64,000 bases of DNA, taken from contig NZ_JALJRY010000001.1 of the NCBI RefSeq assembly GCF_024519455.1, positions 605,253-669,252 on the forward strand, read 5' to 3'. Positions within the stretch are counted from its first letter, which is position 1, and every line of letters begins with the position of its first letter. Positions 30,306 to 40,388 of the stretch are shown piece after piece. The notes beneath the pieces are model-generated. The model saw only the letters and a program-made list of their open reading frames with translations. It was not told the origin of the DNA and did not search any database. This DNA comes from Streptomyces sp. STR69. Its GTDB lineage: Bacteria; Actinomycetota; Actinomycetes; Streptomycetales; Streptomycetaceae. The translations under genes and the position numbers were made by a program.

Positions 30306-31658
30306 ATGACTCAGCAGGGGGTGCGCTGGACGGCTGATCAGGTGCTGGCACTGGCGCCTGACGCAGCGTCACGCAAAGCGGGAAGCAAGCTCGGGGCGGC
30401 GGGGCCGTGGTCCGAGGCGGGGAGTTCTGACGAGGGGACGGTGTGGGGGCTGTGCAAGGGCAGCGGCAGCAAGCCGTATCAGACGGTCGTCGACATCGCG
30501 GACGCCGCGGGGCCGGCGTACAAGTGCAGTTGTCCGAGCCGCAAGTTCCCGTGCAAACATGCGCTGGGACTGCTGCTGTTGTGGGCGGGCGAGGACGGCG
30601 CGGTGCCGGCGGGGCAGGCGCCGGACTGGGCCGAGCAGTGGCTGGCGGGGCGGCGGAAGCGGACGGAGGAGAAACGGGCGGCGGACGCGTCCGGTTCCCC
30701 GGCCGCCGCTGATCCGGAGGCGGCGCGGCGCAGGGCGGAGCGCCGGGCCGAGCGGATCACCGCGGGCGCGGGCGAGTTGGAGCAGCGGCTGACGGACCTG
30801 CTGCGCACCGGGCTGGCCTCGGCGGAGCAGGCGGGGTACGGGCTGTGGGAGGAGACCGCGGCCCGCATGGTCGACGCGCAGGCGCCCGGACTGGCCGCGC
30901 GGGCACGGGAGTTGGGGGCGATCCCGTCCTCGGGACCCGGCTGGCCGGTGCGGCTGCTGGAGGAGTGCGCGCTGCTCCATCTTCTCGACCGGGCCTGGCT
31001 GCGCCGCGAGCGGCTGCCCGACGGTCTGGCGGCGACGGTCCGTTCCCGTATCGGCCTGCCCGGTTCGGCGGACGGCCCGCCGTTGCGCGACAGTTGGCTG
31101 GTCCTGGCCCAGTACGACACGGCGGACGCGAAGCTGACGACGCGCCGGATATGGCTGCACGGCACGGCGTCGGACCGCACGAGCCTGCTCCTTTCGTACG
31201 GCGCGGCGGGCCGTGCCCCGGAGCTCGCGCTGCCGGTCGGGCTGGCCCTGGAGGCGGAGGTGTCCGCGTTCCCCGGTGCCGGGCAGCTCCGGGCGGCCCT
31301 GGGTGAGCAGTTCGCGCCGCCCGGGCCGACGACGGCACGGCCGCGAGGTGTGACGACGGCACAGGCCGCCGTCCGCTACGGGGAGGCGCTGCGGGACGAC
31401 CCGTGGCTGGACGCGGTCCCGGTGACCCTGGACCGGGTCGTACCGACCCCGGACGGTGACTCCTGGCAACTCGCGGACGCCGACACGGAGTTGGCGCTCC
31501 CGCTCACCCCCACCGCCCGTTCCCGGCCCGGCCTGTGGAGACTCGTCGCGCTCTCCGGCGGCGCCCCGGTCAAGGTCTTCGGCGAACTGGGCCACCGGGG
31601 TTTCACCCCGCTGACGGCCTGGCCGGAGGCGGCGGGAGAGCCGGTGTCCCTGTGCTGA
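30306..31658 (+). CDS. SWIM zinc-finger protein
   Basis: A 450-residue protein. The zinc-binding SWIM motif is C74-x-C76-x6-C83-x-H85 (KCSCPSRKFPCKHALG). The rest is mainly helical, with an Arg/Glu-rich coiled segment about 120-160, and no catalytic motif. SWIM domains bind DNA or proteins, and E. coli YehQ (recalled) is a SWIM protein in an equivalent AAA+/VWA cluster. ATG at 30306 is favoured because the -10 TACCTT ends 7 nt before it; there is no Shine-Dalgarno sequence. It is transcribed together with the DUF5691 gene. Confidence 0.87.
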   Translation: MTQQGVRWTADQVLALAPDAASRKAGSKLGAAGPWSEAGSSDEGTVWGLCKGSGSKPYQTVVDIADAAGPAYKCSCPSRKFPCKHALGLLLLWAGEDGAVPAGQAPDWAEQWLAGRRKRTEEKRAADASGSPAAADPEAARRRAERRAERITAGAGELEQRLTDLLRTGLASAEQAGYGLWEETAARMVDAQAPGLAARARELGAIPSSGPGWPVRLLEECALLHLLDRAWLRRERLPDGLAATVRSRIGLPGSADGPPLRDSWLVLAQYDTADAKLTTRRIWLHGTASDRTSLLLSYGAAGRAPELALPVGLALEAEVSAFPGAGQLRAALGEQFAPPGPTTARPRGVTTAQAAVRYGEALRDDPWLDAVPVTLDRVVPTPDGDSWQLADADTELALPLTPTARSRPGLWRLVALSGGAPVKVFGELGHRGFTPLTAWPEAAGEPVSLC

Positions 31659-31690
31659 GCGCATTCACCAACTCGACGGAAAGGCACCGC

Positions 31691-33295
31691 ATGAACAGCA
31701 CCTCCGCCGCGGGCGACTGGGAGGAACTCGTCACCACGGCGCTGCTCGGCACGGACCGCCGTACGCCTTCGTGGTGTGCGCCGGGCCAGGACGCGCCCGT
31801 GGCCCTGCTGGACGCGGCGGCCGTGGAGACCGTACGACGGCGGGCGGGGCTCCGTCCGGCGCGGGCGGCCCAACGGCCGGAGCCGGCCGTGTCCGACACG
31901 CGTCCGGCGCTGCCCGTCGCGGCGGCCCGCAGGCTGGTGATGCTGCTGACCGACCGTCCGGGTACGGGTGGCGGGGGACGGCGGGGCACCTCGCCCGATC
32001 TCATGGAGTTGCTGCCCCAGTGGCTCGCGGCGGCCAACGCGCGCGGTTTCGGCGCGCCCGTCCAGGTGCTGCCCGCGCTGCTGGACGCGGCCCGGGGGCG
32101 TACGGATCTGCGGCCGGCGGCGCTGGAGTTCGCGGGCCCGCGCGCGTTGTGGCTGGCCCGGCTGAACCCGGACTGGCGGTTCGCCCTGCGCGCCACCCCC
32201 GGCGGCGGCACGGCCCTGCCGGACCTCGACGACCCGGGCCAGGTCCGACAACTGTGGCAGGAGGGGCTGTTCGCCGAGCGGGTCGCCCTGCTCGCGGCGA
32301 TACGCGCACAACGGCCCACGGTCGCAAGGGAGTTGCTCGTGTCCACGTGGGCGGCGGAGCGGGCGGAGGACCGGCTGATGTTCCTCGACTCGCTGCGGAC
32401 GGGGCTCACGGCCGAGGACGAACCCTTCCTGGAGCAGGCGTTGGCCGACCGGAGCCGCAACGTACGGGCCACGGCGGCGGAGTTGCTGTCCGCCCTCCCG
32501 GACTCGGCGCTCGCCGCGCGGATGGCGGTCCGGGCCACGGCCTGCGTGGCCGTCGACCGGACGAGCGGGGAACCCGGCCTCGTCGTGGAGGCGCCGCACG
32601 AGTGCGACTCAAGCATGGAGCGGGACGGTGTGGTCGCCAAGGCTCCGGCAGGGCGAGGTGAACGGTCGTGGTGGCTGGGCCAGTTGGTGGAGGCGACACC
32701 GCTCGGGACCTGGGAACGGCGGCTCGGTGGCCGTACGCCCCGGGAGATAGTGGCGCTCGCGGTGGCGGACGACTGGCGGAGCGAGTTGCACGCGGCGTGG
32801 TGCCGGGCGGCGGTGCGGCAGCGGAACGCCGAGTGGTCCCGGGCGTTGCTCGGATCGCCGTCGGCGCCCGAGGCGGGCGGGCCGGGGGCGGTGTCGCTGG
32901 CCGAGCGCGCCAAGCTGCTGAGCACGCTGGGCGGGGGCGAACGGGCCGAGTGGGTGGCCGGGTTCATCGCGGCGCAGGGGCTGTCCGAGGCGTTTCAGCT
33001 GCTCGGGGTGTGCGCGGTGCCGTGGGCCGCGCCGCTGGGGCGGGCTGTGGTGGACGCGCTCAACATCGCGCGGGACGCGGGGAGTTATCCATGGAGTTTC
33101 AGTGGGGTGATGGGGCTGGCCGAGCGGTGTCTCGATCCGGCCGAGGCGAGCCGGCTCGACGGGTTGCTGGCGGTGCCGGACGAGTCGGAGGACGCGGCAC
33201 CGGGAGCGGGGGGTTATTGGGCGGAGGCGTTCCAGCGGTTGGTGACGACGTTGCGGTTGCGGGCGGCGATGGCGCGGGAGCTGGAGGGGTCGTAG
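31691..33295 (+). CDS. DUF5691 family protein
   Basis: A 534-residue protein, helical and repeat-like, of the DUF5691 family that accompanies SWIM and MoxR/VWA genes. It starts NSTSAAGDWEELVTTALLGT after GGAAAGG, 32 bp past the SWIM stop; an in-frame GTG at 31652 overlapping that stop would add 13 residues. Segments such as FLEQALADRSRNVRATAAELL resemble HEAT-like helical hairpins, suggesting a scaffold. No catalytic residues are evident. It is the last gene of the rightward half of the cluster. Confidence 0.8.
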   Translation: MNSTSAAGDWEELVTTALLGTDRRTPSWCAPGQDAPVALLDAAAVETVRRRAGLRPARAAQRPEPAVSDTRPALPVAAARRLVMLLTDRPGTGGGGRRGTSPDLMELLPQWLAAANARGFGAPVQVLPALLDAARGRTDLRPAALEFAGPRALWLARLNPDWRFALRATPGGGTALPDLDDPGQVRQLWQEGLFAERVALLAAIRAQRPTVARELLVSTWAAERAEDRLMFLDSLRTGLTAEDEPFLEQALADRSRNVRATAAELLSALPDSALAARMAVRATACVAVDRTSGEPGLVVEAPHECDSSMERDGVVAKAPAGRGERSWWLGQLVEATPLGTWERRLGGRTPREIVALAVADDWRSELHAAWCRAAVRQRNAEWSRALLGSPSAPEAGGPGAVSLAERAKLLSTLGGGERAEWVAGFIAAQGLSEAFQLLGVCAVPWAAPLGRAVVDALNIARDAGSYPWSFSGVMGLAERCLDPAEASRLDGLLAVPDESEDAAPGAGGYWAEAFQRLVTTLRLRAAMARELEGS

Positions 33296-33333
33296 GAGCT
33301 GCGGGAGCCGGAGGCGCCGTAGAAGCTTGGGGG

Positions 33334-33750
<417 letters not shown>

Positions 33751-33762
33751 CACTGCCTCCAT

Positions 33763-34151
33763 GAAGCGACTGCGTTCATCCCTACCGACGGGTACCGCGG
33801 CACCCGCTCCGGCGCGGGGAGTGAACGAACGTTATCTCCAGCATCCCGCAACCGGCAGTTTCGCGGTGGATACCGAGGGGGAAATCACACGATGGGACAC
33901 GTTCACCGCGCAGCGTTCCAGCGGGAACAAGCGCAACGGGAGCCGCAACGAGGTCGCCGCACCACCGCGCCGCATGCCGCGCGCCGTGGCGGTACGGCGC
34001 ATCGGCGCAGGCACGAAGGGCACGCAGGGCAGGTGCGCCACGCCCGCCCCGCGCGTACCCCTCGCGCTCCGTCGGTGGTCCTCGCGGTGGCCTCCCACGA
34101 GGGCACACGGGGGACGGAGCTGTCGATCCGTGTGCCGACAGGAGGTCGGCC
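33763..34151. other. Intergenic region, 389 bp, no gene seen
   Basis: Between the divergent icmB and lipase genes. It holds the icmB leader and the lipase ribosome site (GACAGGAGGTCGGCC). No credible small gene or hairpin was found. Confidence 0.5.
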
Positions 34152-35021
34152 ATGAAGGTCACCAGGGCGGTGCAGCCCTTTCTCCCCCTTTGTCAGCGCC
34201 TTCTGCCCAGCAGGCTGGCGGGGCTCTCCATGACCCTCCTGAAAGCGACGGCCCTGGAGATCGCGATCCTCGCGGGCCACCTGCTCCTCTATCCGTCCGG
34301 CATCACCCAGGAACGCAGGCTGCCGCTTCCTCCGGCCCCCTCCCCGGAGGACGCGGCACCACTGCCGACCGAGGCGAAACCCCCGGTGGTGCTGTTGCAC
34401 GGGTTCATCGACAACCGCTCGGTGTTCGTGCTGCTGCGCCGGACCCTGGCCCAGCACGGCCGCCGGACGGTCGAATCGCTCAACTACTCGCCGCTGACCT
34501 GCGACATCCGTACCGCGGCCGAGCTGCTCGGCCGGCATATCGAGGAGATCTGCGAGCGCACGGGCAGTAAGCACGTGGACATCGTCGGGCACAGTCTGGG
34601 CGGGCTGATCGCGCGCTACTACGTGCAGCGGCTCGGCGGTGACCTGCGGGTCCGCACGCTGGTCACGCTCGGGACCCCGCACTCCGGCACCGCCGTGGTC
34701 CCGCTGGCCAACGCCCATCCGATCGTCCGCCAGATGCGGCCGGGCTCGGCGGTGATCGAGGAACTGGGCCTGCCCGCCCCCGGCTGCCGTACGCATTTCG
34801 TCAGTTTCTGGAGCGACCTCGACCACCTGATGGAGCCATTGGAGACCGCCCGTATCGACCACCCCGACCTGATCGCACAGAACGTGCAGGTCAGCGGCAT
34901 CGGTCATCTCGCGCTCCCTGTACACCCGGCCATCGCGGCGGGCATCCGCCAGGCTCTCGACACGCCTCTGCCGGAAGCACCGGCCACAACCACCCGCGTG
35001 GGCGGCCTGACGGTGGCCTGA
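34152..35021 (+). CDS. Alpha/beta-hydrolase, triacylglycerol lipase-like
   Basis: A 289-residue hydrolase. An amphipathic or membrane-associated N-terminal segment (about 20-48) precedes VVLLHGFIDNRSVF with the oxyanion-hole HG, the nucleophile elbow GHSLGG (S148), and a likely catalytic His in GIGHLALPVHP. This is the LipA/EstA-like lipase pattern of Streptomyces and mycobacteria. The substrate (lipid or ester) is not deducible. ATG at 34152 follows ACAGGAGGTCGGCC. Confidence 0.88.
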   Translation: MKVTRAVQPFLPLCQRLLPSRLAGLSMTLLKATALEIAILAGHLLLYPSGITQERRLPLPPAPSPEDAAPLPTEAKPPVVLLHGFIDNRSVFVLLRRTLAQHGRRTVESLNYSPLTCDIRTAAELLGRHIEEICERTGSKHVDIVGHSLGGLIARYYVQRLGGDLRVRTLVTLGTPHSGTAVVPLANAHPIVRQMRPGSAVIEELGLPAPGCRTHFVSFWSDLDHLMEPLETARIDHPDLIAQNVQVSGIGHLALPVHPAIAAGIRQALDTPLPEAPATTTRVGGLTVA

Positions 35022-35187
35022 CAGCGGCCCGACCGTCGGCGCCCGGGACACCTCGCACAGGGCGCCGACAGCGGCTGAACAGCCTCCAGCCTCGAACGCC
35101 ATTCGAACGCAAGGCCAAACCCGTGCCCGCCGTCCCCCGAAACACGGCCGAATGCCCGTTTCCGGCTGACGCGAAACCCGAGGAAGA

Positions 35188-35217
35188 TTGTCGGGCCCGC
35201 GTACTGCCGGGTACAGT
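35188..35217 (+). promoter_or_regulatory. Candidate promoter of the M23 peptidase gene
   Basis: TTGTCG (35188-35193) and TACAGT (35212-35217) are 18 bp apart, 48 bp before the GTG start. The fit to a housekeeping promoter is fair. Confidence 0.4.
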
Positions 35218-35265
35218 CGCCGCACTGCTCTGCCAGCCCCTGTTGTCGAGGCGAAAGAGAAGTTG

Positions 35266-36798
35266 GTGAACGACCGTCACCCGTCGGGGATCATGACCAC
35301 CCCGGCTCCGGCTTCCGATGCCACCTCGGCGCAGTACGCGTCGTACGGCGGACAGGACGCTCAGTACGGTGACTTCACCACGTACGGCGACCACTCCGCC
35401 ACGGGTTTTCACCCGGGCGCGGACAGCGCCCAGGCCACCGCCAGCTTCGCCACCGACCCCCTGTTCGGCGATATGCAGGGCCACGACACCGGCTCGCACA
35501 CCACCGGCGGCTACGACTCCTCGGCCTGGTCCATGGGTGGTCAACACACCCTGAACTACGACCCGTACGCGGCCCAGCACCACGCCTCGTACGACACGGG
35601 CGTCTACGAGACCACCGCCTGGTCGGCCGACTACCAGCAGCTGTCCGCCATCCCGCCGCAGAGCGCCGGCCATGACATAAGCGGTCAGTGGGACGCCAAC
35701 ACCTGGCTCCAGCCCGACCAGTCGGCCCATTCCGCCGCCCCCGCCGACCAGACCCAGCAGTGGGAATGGGGCACGCAGGCCTTCGACACGGGCGCCTACG
35801 ACGCCACGCAGTGGAACGCCGACGGCAGCCCCGCCGACGCGACCACCACCTTCGAGCAGGCGTCGTACGACATGACGCACGAGGGCACCTACGACGAACC
35901 CGCCCCGGAAGACGGCGAGTTGACCGCCACCGGTGAGCTGCCCGCACTCGACGAGGCCGAGCCGGACCGGGACGGATCCGAGTCGCAGCCCGAACTCCTC
36001 GAAGACCAGGAGGAGTTCACCCCGGCTCCGGCGACCGCCTCGCGGGCCGCGGGCCGCAACGGGAGCCGTTCCCGGCGCCGTACGCCTCCGAAGCGGTCCG
36101 CACTGATGACGATCGCCGTGCCGTCCGCGTGTGTGATGGGGGTGGCGGGGATCGCCGCCGCGTCCGTCGGCACGTTCAGCGGCGGCGGTGACACGACGGC
36201 ATCCGCCTCCGACGCGACCACGGTGAAGGCGTCCGTCGCGAACAACAAGCTGGACGCCCAGATCAAGAGCCTCTCGGCCGGCGCCGACGACTTCGCCGAC
36301 CGGGCCAGCCGTACGCAGGAACGTATCGACCTCAAGGCCCAGCAGGAGGCCGAGAAGAAGAAGGCGGCGGCGGAGGCGGCCCGCAAGGAGCGGCTGCGCC
36401 CCAAGTACGTGCTGCCGGTGACGCAGAAGGGCCTCAGCGCCTACTTCGGCCAGGCCGGCGTCAACTGGATGTCCGTGCACACGGGCATCGACTTCCCCGT
36501 CTCGTACGGCACGACGGTGATGGCCGCGACCGACGGGGTCGTCAGCACGAAGTGGAACAGTGCCTACGGCAACATGCTGATCCTCACCGAGAAGGACGGC
36601 ACGCAGACCTGGTACTGCCACCTCTCCAGCTACCGGGTCCCCTCCGGTACGACGGTGAAGGCGGGCGACCCGATCGCGTACTCCGGGAACTCCGGCAACT
36701 CGACCGGCCCGCACCTGCACTTCGAGGTGCGGCCCGCGGGCGGCGCGGCGATCGACCCGCTCCCGTGGCTTCGCAGCCACGGGCTCGACCCGACGTAA
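35266..36798 (+). CDS. M23-family peptidoglycan endopeptidase
   Basis: A 510-residue envelope protein. Residues 1-275 are disordered and rich in Tyr, Asp, Thr, Ser and Ala (YDTGVYETTAWSADYQQ). One transmembrane helix (about 282-305) is followed by a coiled coil (310-375, ending in KKKAAAEAARKER) and a LytM/M23 domain (385-510) with the zinc ligands in HTGIDFPVS, YCHLSS and HLHFEV. It would cut peptide cross-links of peptidoglycan from the outer face of the membrane. GTG at 35266 (VNDRHPSGIM) fits the start of relatives; an upstream in-frame ATG at 35188 overlaps the promoter. Confidence 0.87.
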   Translation: MNDRHPSGIMTTPAPASDATSAQYASYGGQDAQYGDFTTYGDHSATGFHPGADSAQATASFATDPLFGDMQGHDTGSHTTGGYDSSAWSMGGQHTLNYDPYAAQHHASYDTGVYETTAWSADYQQLSAIPPQSAGHDISGQWDANTWLQPDQSAHSAAPADQTQQWEWGTQAFDTGAYDATQWNADGSPADATTTFEQASYDMTHEGTYDEPAPEDGELTATGELPALDEAEPDRDGSESQPELLEDQEEFTPAPATASRAAGRNGSRSRRRTPPKRSALMTIAVPSACVMGVAGIAAASVGTFSGGGDTTASASDATTVKASVANNKLDAQIKSLSAGADDFADRASRTQERIDLKAQQEAEKKKAAAEAARKERLRPKYVLPVTQKGLSAYFGQAGVNWMSVHTGIDFPVSYGTTVMAATDGVVSTKWNSAYGNMLILTEKDGTQTWYCHLSSYRVPSGTTVKAGDPIAYSGNSGNSTGPHLHFEVRPAGGAAIDPLPWLRSHGLDPT

Positions 36799-36810
36799 CT
36801 CCCCTTCTCC

Positions 36811-39315
36811 CTAAAGCTTTTCCACCGGCGCGTACCGCAGCAGCAGGCGCTTCGGCTTGGCCTCTCCGAAGTCGACCGTCGCCTCCGCGTTCGCCCCCGT
36901 GCCGTTCACGCCGACCACCGTGCCGAGGCCGAACTGGTCGTGGGTGACCCGGTCGCCGACGGCCAGGGACACGACCGGCTTCTCCGAGGCCCTGCGCGTG
37001 GCGAAGCCCGACGCGCCCGACGCCGACGAACGCGAACGGGTCGAGGACAGCGAGGCCGCGATGCCCGAGGCCGGGCCCGTGGACGGCGGGGCCGCCATTG
37101 CGCCGGTCCGCTTCCACTCCACGTGTGCCGCCGGGATCTCCTCCAGGAAGCGGGAGGGCGGGTTGTACGACGGCTGTCCCCACGCGCTGCGCAGCGAGGA
37201 GCGGGTCAGGTACAGGCGTTCACGCGCGCGTGTGATGCCGACGTAGGCGAGGCGCCGCTCCTCCTCCAGTTCCTTGGCCTGGCCGAGGGCGCGCATGTGC
37301 GGGAAGACGCCGTCCTCCATGCCGGTGAGGAAGACGACCGGGAACTCAAGTCCCTTGGCGGTGTGGAGAGTCATCAGGGTGATGACTCCGGAGCCGTCCT
37401 CGTCCTCGTCGGGGATCTGGTCCGAGTCGGCGACCAGCGCCACCCGCTCCAGGAAGGCGGCGAGGCCGACAGGCGTCTCGCTCTCGCCGTCCTCCGCGCT
37501 GTTCTCCTGTTCGAACTCCAGGGCCACGGCGGCGAGTTCCTGGAGGTTCTCGATGCGGGTCTCGTCCTGCGGGTCGGTGGAGGCCTGCAACTCGGTGAGA
37601 TAGCCGGTGCGTTCGAGGATCGCCTCCAGGACCGTCGCCGGTCCGGCGCCGGACTCGACGATCGTACGGAGGTCCTCCATCAGCGTGTTGAACTTCTTGA
37701 CCGCGTTCGTCGACCGCGCGGCCATGCCGTAGGCCTCGTCGACGCGCTTCAACGCCTGCGGGAAGCTGATCTTCTCGCGCTGCGAGAGGGCGTCGATCAT
37801 CGCCTCGGCGCGCTCGCCGATGCCGCGCTTGGGGACGTTGAGGATGCGGCGCAGCGGGACCGTGTCCTCCGGGTTGGCCAGGACGCGGAGGTAGGCCAGG
37901 ACGTCCCGGACCTCCTTGCGCTCGTAGAAGCGGACGCCGCCGACGACCTTGTAGGGCAGGCCGACGCGGATGAAGATCTCCTCGAAGACACGGGACTGGG
38001 CGTTCGTCCGGTAGAAGACGGCGACATCCCCGGCTTTGGCATCTCCCGCGTCGGTGAGACGGTCTATCTCCTCGGCGACGAACTGCGCCTCGTCGTGCTC
38101 CGTGTCGGCGACATAGCCGGTGATCTGCGCGCCCGCGCCCGCGTTGGTCCACAGGTTCTTGGGGCGGCGGGACTCGTTGCGCTCGATGACCGCGTTGGCG
38201 GCGGAGAGGATCGTCTGTGTGGAGCGGTAGTTCTGCTCCAGGAGGATCGTCGTCGCGTTCGGGTAGTCCTCCTCGAACTGGAGGATGTTGCGGATCGTCG
38301 CACCCCGGAAGGCGTAGATCGACTGGTCGGCGTCGCCCACGACGCACAACTCGGCGGGCGGCAGGTCGTGTTCGCTCGGCGGTACGTCCTCGTCGTGCCG
38401 GGCGGCGCTGCCGACGAGTTCCCGTACGAGCGCGTACTGCGCGTGGTTGGTGTCCTGGTACTCGTCGACCATGACGTGCCGGAAGCGGCGGCGGTAGTGC
38501 TCGGCTACGTCCGGGAAGGCGCGCAGCAGGTTGACCGTCGTCATGATCAGGTCGTCGAAGTCGAGGGCGTTGGCCTCGCGCAGCCGCGACTGGTACATGG
38601 CGTAGGCCTGGGCGAGGGTCTTCTCGAAGCCGTCGGTGGCGCGGGCGGCGAAGTCCTCCTCGTCGACCAGTTCGTTCTTCAGGTTGGAGATCTGGGCGCT
38701 GAACGACTTGGGCGGGTAGCGCTTCGGGTCGAGGTCCAGGTCGCGGCAGACCAGGGCCATGAGGCGCTTGGAGTCGGCGGCGTCGTAGATCGAGAACGAG
38801 GAGGTGAAGCCGAGCTTCTTCGACTCGCGGCGCAGGATGCGCACGCACGCGCTGTGGAAGGTCATCACCCACATCGCGTTGGCGCGCGGGCCGACGAGCT
38901 GTTCGACGCGCTCCTTCATCTCGCCCGCGGCCTTGTTGGTGAAGGTGATCGCGAGGATCTGGCCCGGGTGCACATGGCGCTCGCCGAGGAGGTGGGCGAT
39001 GCGGTGGGTGAGCACACGGGTCTTGCCGGAACCCGCGCCGGCCACGATGAGCAGCGGGGTGCCGGAGTGGACGACAGCCGCGCGCTGGTTCTCGTTCAGC
39101 CCGTCCAGGAGGGCTGCCGGGTCCACCGCGGGGCGCGGGGCGCCGTCCCGGTAGTAGGCGTCCCTGCTCGCGGGCACGTCGAACTTCCCGCCGAACAGGT
39201 CGTCCGGAACCGGCTCCGGTCCGTGCTCGTCCTCGGGCGGTGGCGGGGGCTCTTCCTCGTGGGCCCGAGGGGCCTTGAGATCCGCCAGGAAGCTGTCGTC
39301 AAAGAGGCTGCTCAT
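36811..39315 (-). CDS. pcrA: ATP-dependent DNA helicase PcrA/UvrD
   Basis: An 834-residue superfamily 1A helicase for repair and restart of replication. Motif I AGAGSGKTRVL, motif II VDEYQDTNHAQY, motif III GDADQSIYAFRGA, and LMTLHTAKGLEFPVVFL and YVGITRARERLYL near the end. A Tudor-like C-terminal region follows (VGDRVTHDQFGLGTVVGV). The ATG at 39315 follows CGGAGGGCG and lies only 9 nt after a -10 box, within a PafBC/RecA-NDp-type promoter, so damage induction is likely. Confidence 0.96.
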   Translation of the reverse strand: MSSLFDDSFLADLKAPRAHEEEPPPPPEDEHGPEPVPDDLFGGKFDVPASRDAYYRDGAPRPAVDPAALLDGLNENQRAAVVHSGTPLLIVAGAGSGKTRVLTHRIAHLLGERHVHPGQILAITFTNKAAGEMKERVEQLVGPRANAMWVMTFHSACVRILRRESKKLGFTSSFSIYDAADSKRLMALVCRDLDLDPKRYPPKSFSAQISNLKNELVDEEDFAARATDGFEKTLAQAYAMYQSRLREANALDFDDLIMTTVNLLRAFPDVAEHYRRRFRHVMVDEYQDTNHAQYALVRELVGSAARHDEDVPPSEHDLPPAELCVVGDADQSIYAFRGATIRNILQFEEDYPNATTILLEQNYRSTQTILSAANAVIERNESRRPKNLWTNAGAGAQITGYVADTEHDEAQFVAEEIDRLTDAGDAKAGDVAVFYRTNAQSRVFEEIFIRVGLPYKVVGGVRFYERKEVRDVLAYLRVLANPEDTVPLRRILNVPKRGIGERAEAMIDALSQREKISFPQALKRVDEAYGMAARSTNAVKKFNTLMEDLRTIVESGAGPATVLEAILERTGYLTELQASTDPQDETRIENLQELAAVALEFEQENSAEDGESETPVGLAAFLERVALVADSDQIPDEDEDGSGVITLMTLHTAKGLEFPVVFLTGMEDGVFPHMRALGQAKELEEERRLAYVGITRARERLYLTRSSLRSAWGQPSYNPPSRFLEEIPAAHVEWKRTGAMAAPPSTGPASGIAASLSSTRSRSSASGASGFATRRASEKPVVSLAVGDRVTHDQFGLGTVVGVNGTGANAEATVDFGEAKPKRLLLRYAPVEKL

Positions 39316-39324
39316 CGCCCTCCG

Positions 39325-39347
39325 AGTTTAGGGCGCCCCACTGACAA
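39325..39347 (-). promoter_or_regulatory. PafBC/RecA-NDp-like promoter of pcrA
   Basis: On the minus strand TTGTCAGTG (39347-39339), 8 nt, TAAACT (39330-39325): a full match to TTGTCRGTG-N8-TAN3T. uvrD-type helicase genes are known members of the corresponding mycobacterial regulon (recalled). Confidence 0.8.
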
Positions 39348-39547
39348 CCGGCCGCCACCCCGAGAACTCGGGAAAATTCACGGTCCAGAACCGGTCGATA
39401 ACGATCAGCGACGGCCAGACTCACGCATGACAGAGGTCACTCAAACGTATCGGGCATATCGGCCATCGACCTTCACACAAGCCACACAAGTTGGTTAGCG
39501 TGCGATCAAGCTGCACGGCCCCACCGACCCCGGAAGGAGTCGTCTCC

Positions 39548-40375
39548 TTGGCTTCGTCGCACCGCAAGCCGCGTTCCGCGGGCTCGCGCATCGCAGGCAT
39601 ATGGGTCCCCGCCGACGACGGCGGCAACCGTAGTCCCGGAGAGGTCGAGCGGAAGATCGACGACCTCTACCGCCGGGCGGATTCGGCGCCCGGGAGGCGC
39701 AGCGCGGCCAAGCGCACGCTGAAGATCAACTCCGTGCGGGAAGAGCCGAGTTCGTTCACCGCCACCCCGCACGACCACTACGACCAGGCCCAGTTGATGA
39801 GCCGGCTGACCGCCCGCCGGAAGGCCGCGGTCGACGCGCACGTCACGGAGCGGTCCGCGACGGCGGGGAAGCGCCGGGAGGCGACGGAGGGTCTCCAGAG
39901 CACCGACGAGACGTGGAGCGACCTGGGGACGGCCAAGGCCGCCGTCCAGAAGAAGCTCTCCACCGCACGCGCGCTGCTGTCGCAACTGGCCGCGCGGAGG
40001 CAGTTGCAGGAGTCTGCGGCACTAGCGAGGCAGGCCGTCGCCTTCGCCCGCGCCCAGGTCGGCAAGCCGTATGTCTGGGGTGCCGCGGGCCCCGGCTCGT
40101 ACGACTGCTCGGGCCTCGCCCAGGCCGCCTGGAAGGCCGCCGGAGTGACCCTCCCGCGCGCGACCACCGCCCAGGCGAACGCCGGCACGACGGTCCCCCT
40201 GGACGACGCACAACCCGGCGACCTGGTCTTCTTCCACGCCGACGTCAGCCACGTCGGCGTCTACGTGGGCGACGGCATGATGATCCACGCCCCGAAGCCC
40301 GGCGCCTACGTCCGCGAGGAGCCGATCCACTACGGGGACGCGTCGATCATCCACGGCGTGGTGCGGCCGGCCTGA
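39548..40375 (+). CDS. NlpC/P60 peptidoglycan hydrolase
   Basis: A 275-residue protein. Residues 1-45 are basic (ASSHRKPRSAGSR) without a clear signal peptide; 45-160 are helical coiled coil; the C-terminal NlpC/P60 domain (165-275) has the catalytic Cys in YDCSGLAQAAWK and His in VSHVGVYVGDG. The family hydrolyses D-Glu-mDAP or similar bonds in peptidoglycan. The start chosen is TTG at 39548 after CGGAAGGAGTCGTCTCC; in-frame upstream starts lack a ribosome site. A second NlpC/P60 gene with the same opening (AHRKPR) follows at 42235. Confidence 0.85.
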   Translation: MASSHRKPRSAGSRIAGIWVPADDGGNRSPGEVERKIDDLYRRADSAPGRRSAAKRTLKINSVREEPSSFTATPHDHYDQAQLMSRLTARRKAAVDAHVTERSATAGKRREATEGLQSTDETWSDLGTAKAAVQKKLSTARALLSQLAARRQLQESAALARQAVAFARAQVGKPYVWGAAGPGSYDCSGLAQAAWKAAGVTLPRATTAQANAGTTVPLDDAQPGDLVFFHADVSHVGVYVGDGMMIHAPKPGAYVREEPIHYGDASIIHGVVRPA

Positions 40376-40388
40376 CCGGAATCCGTGG

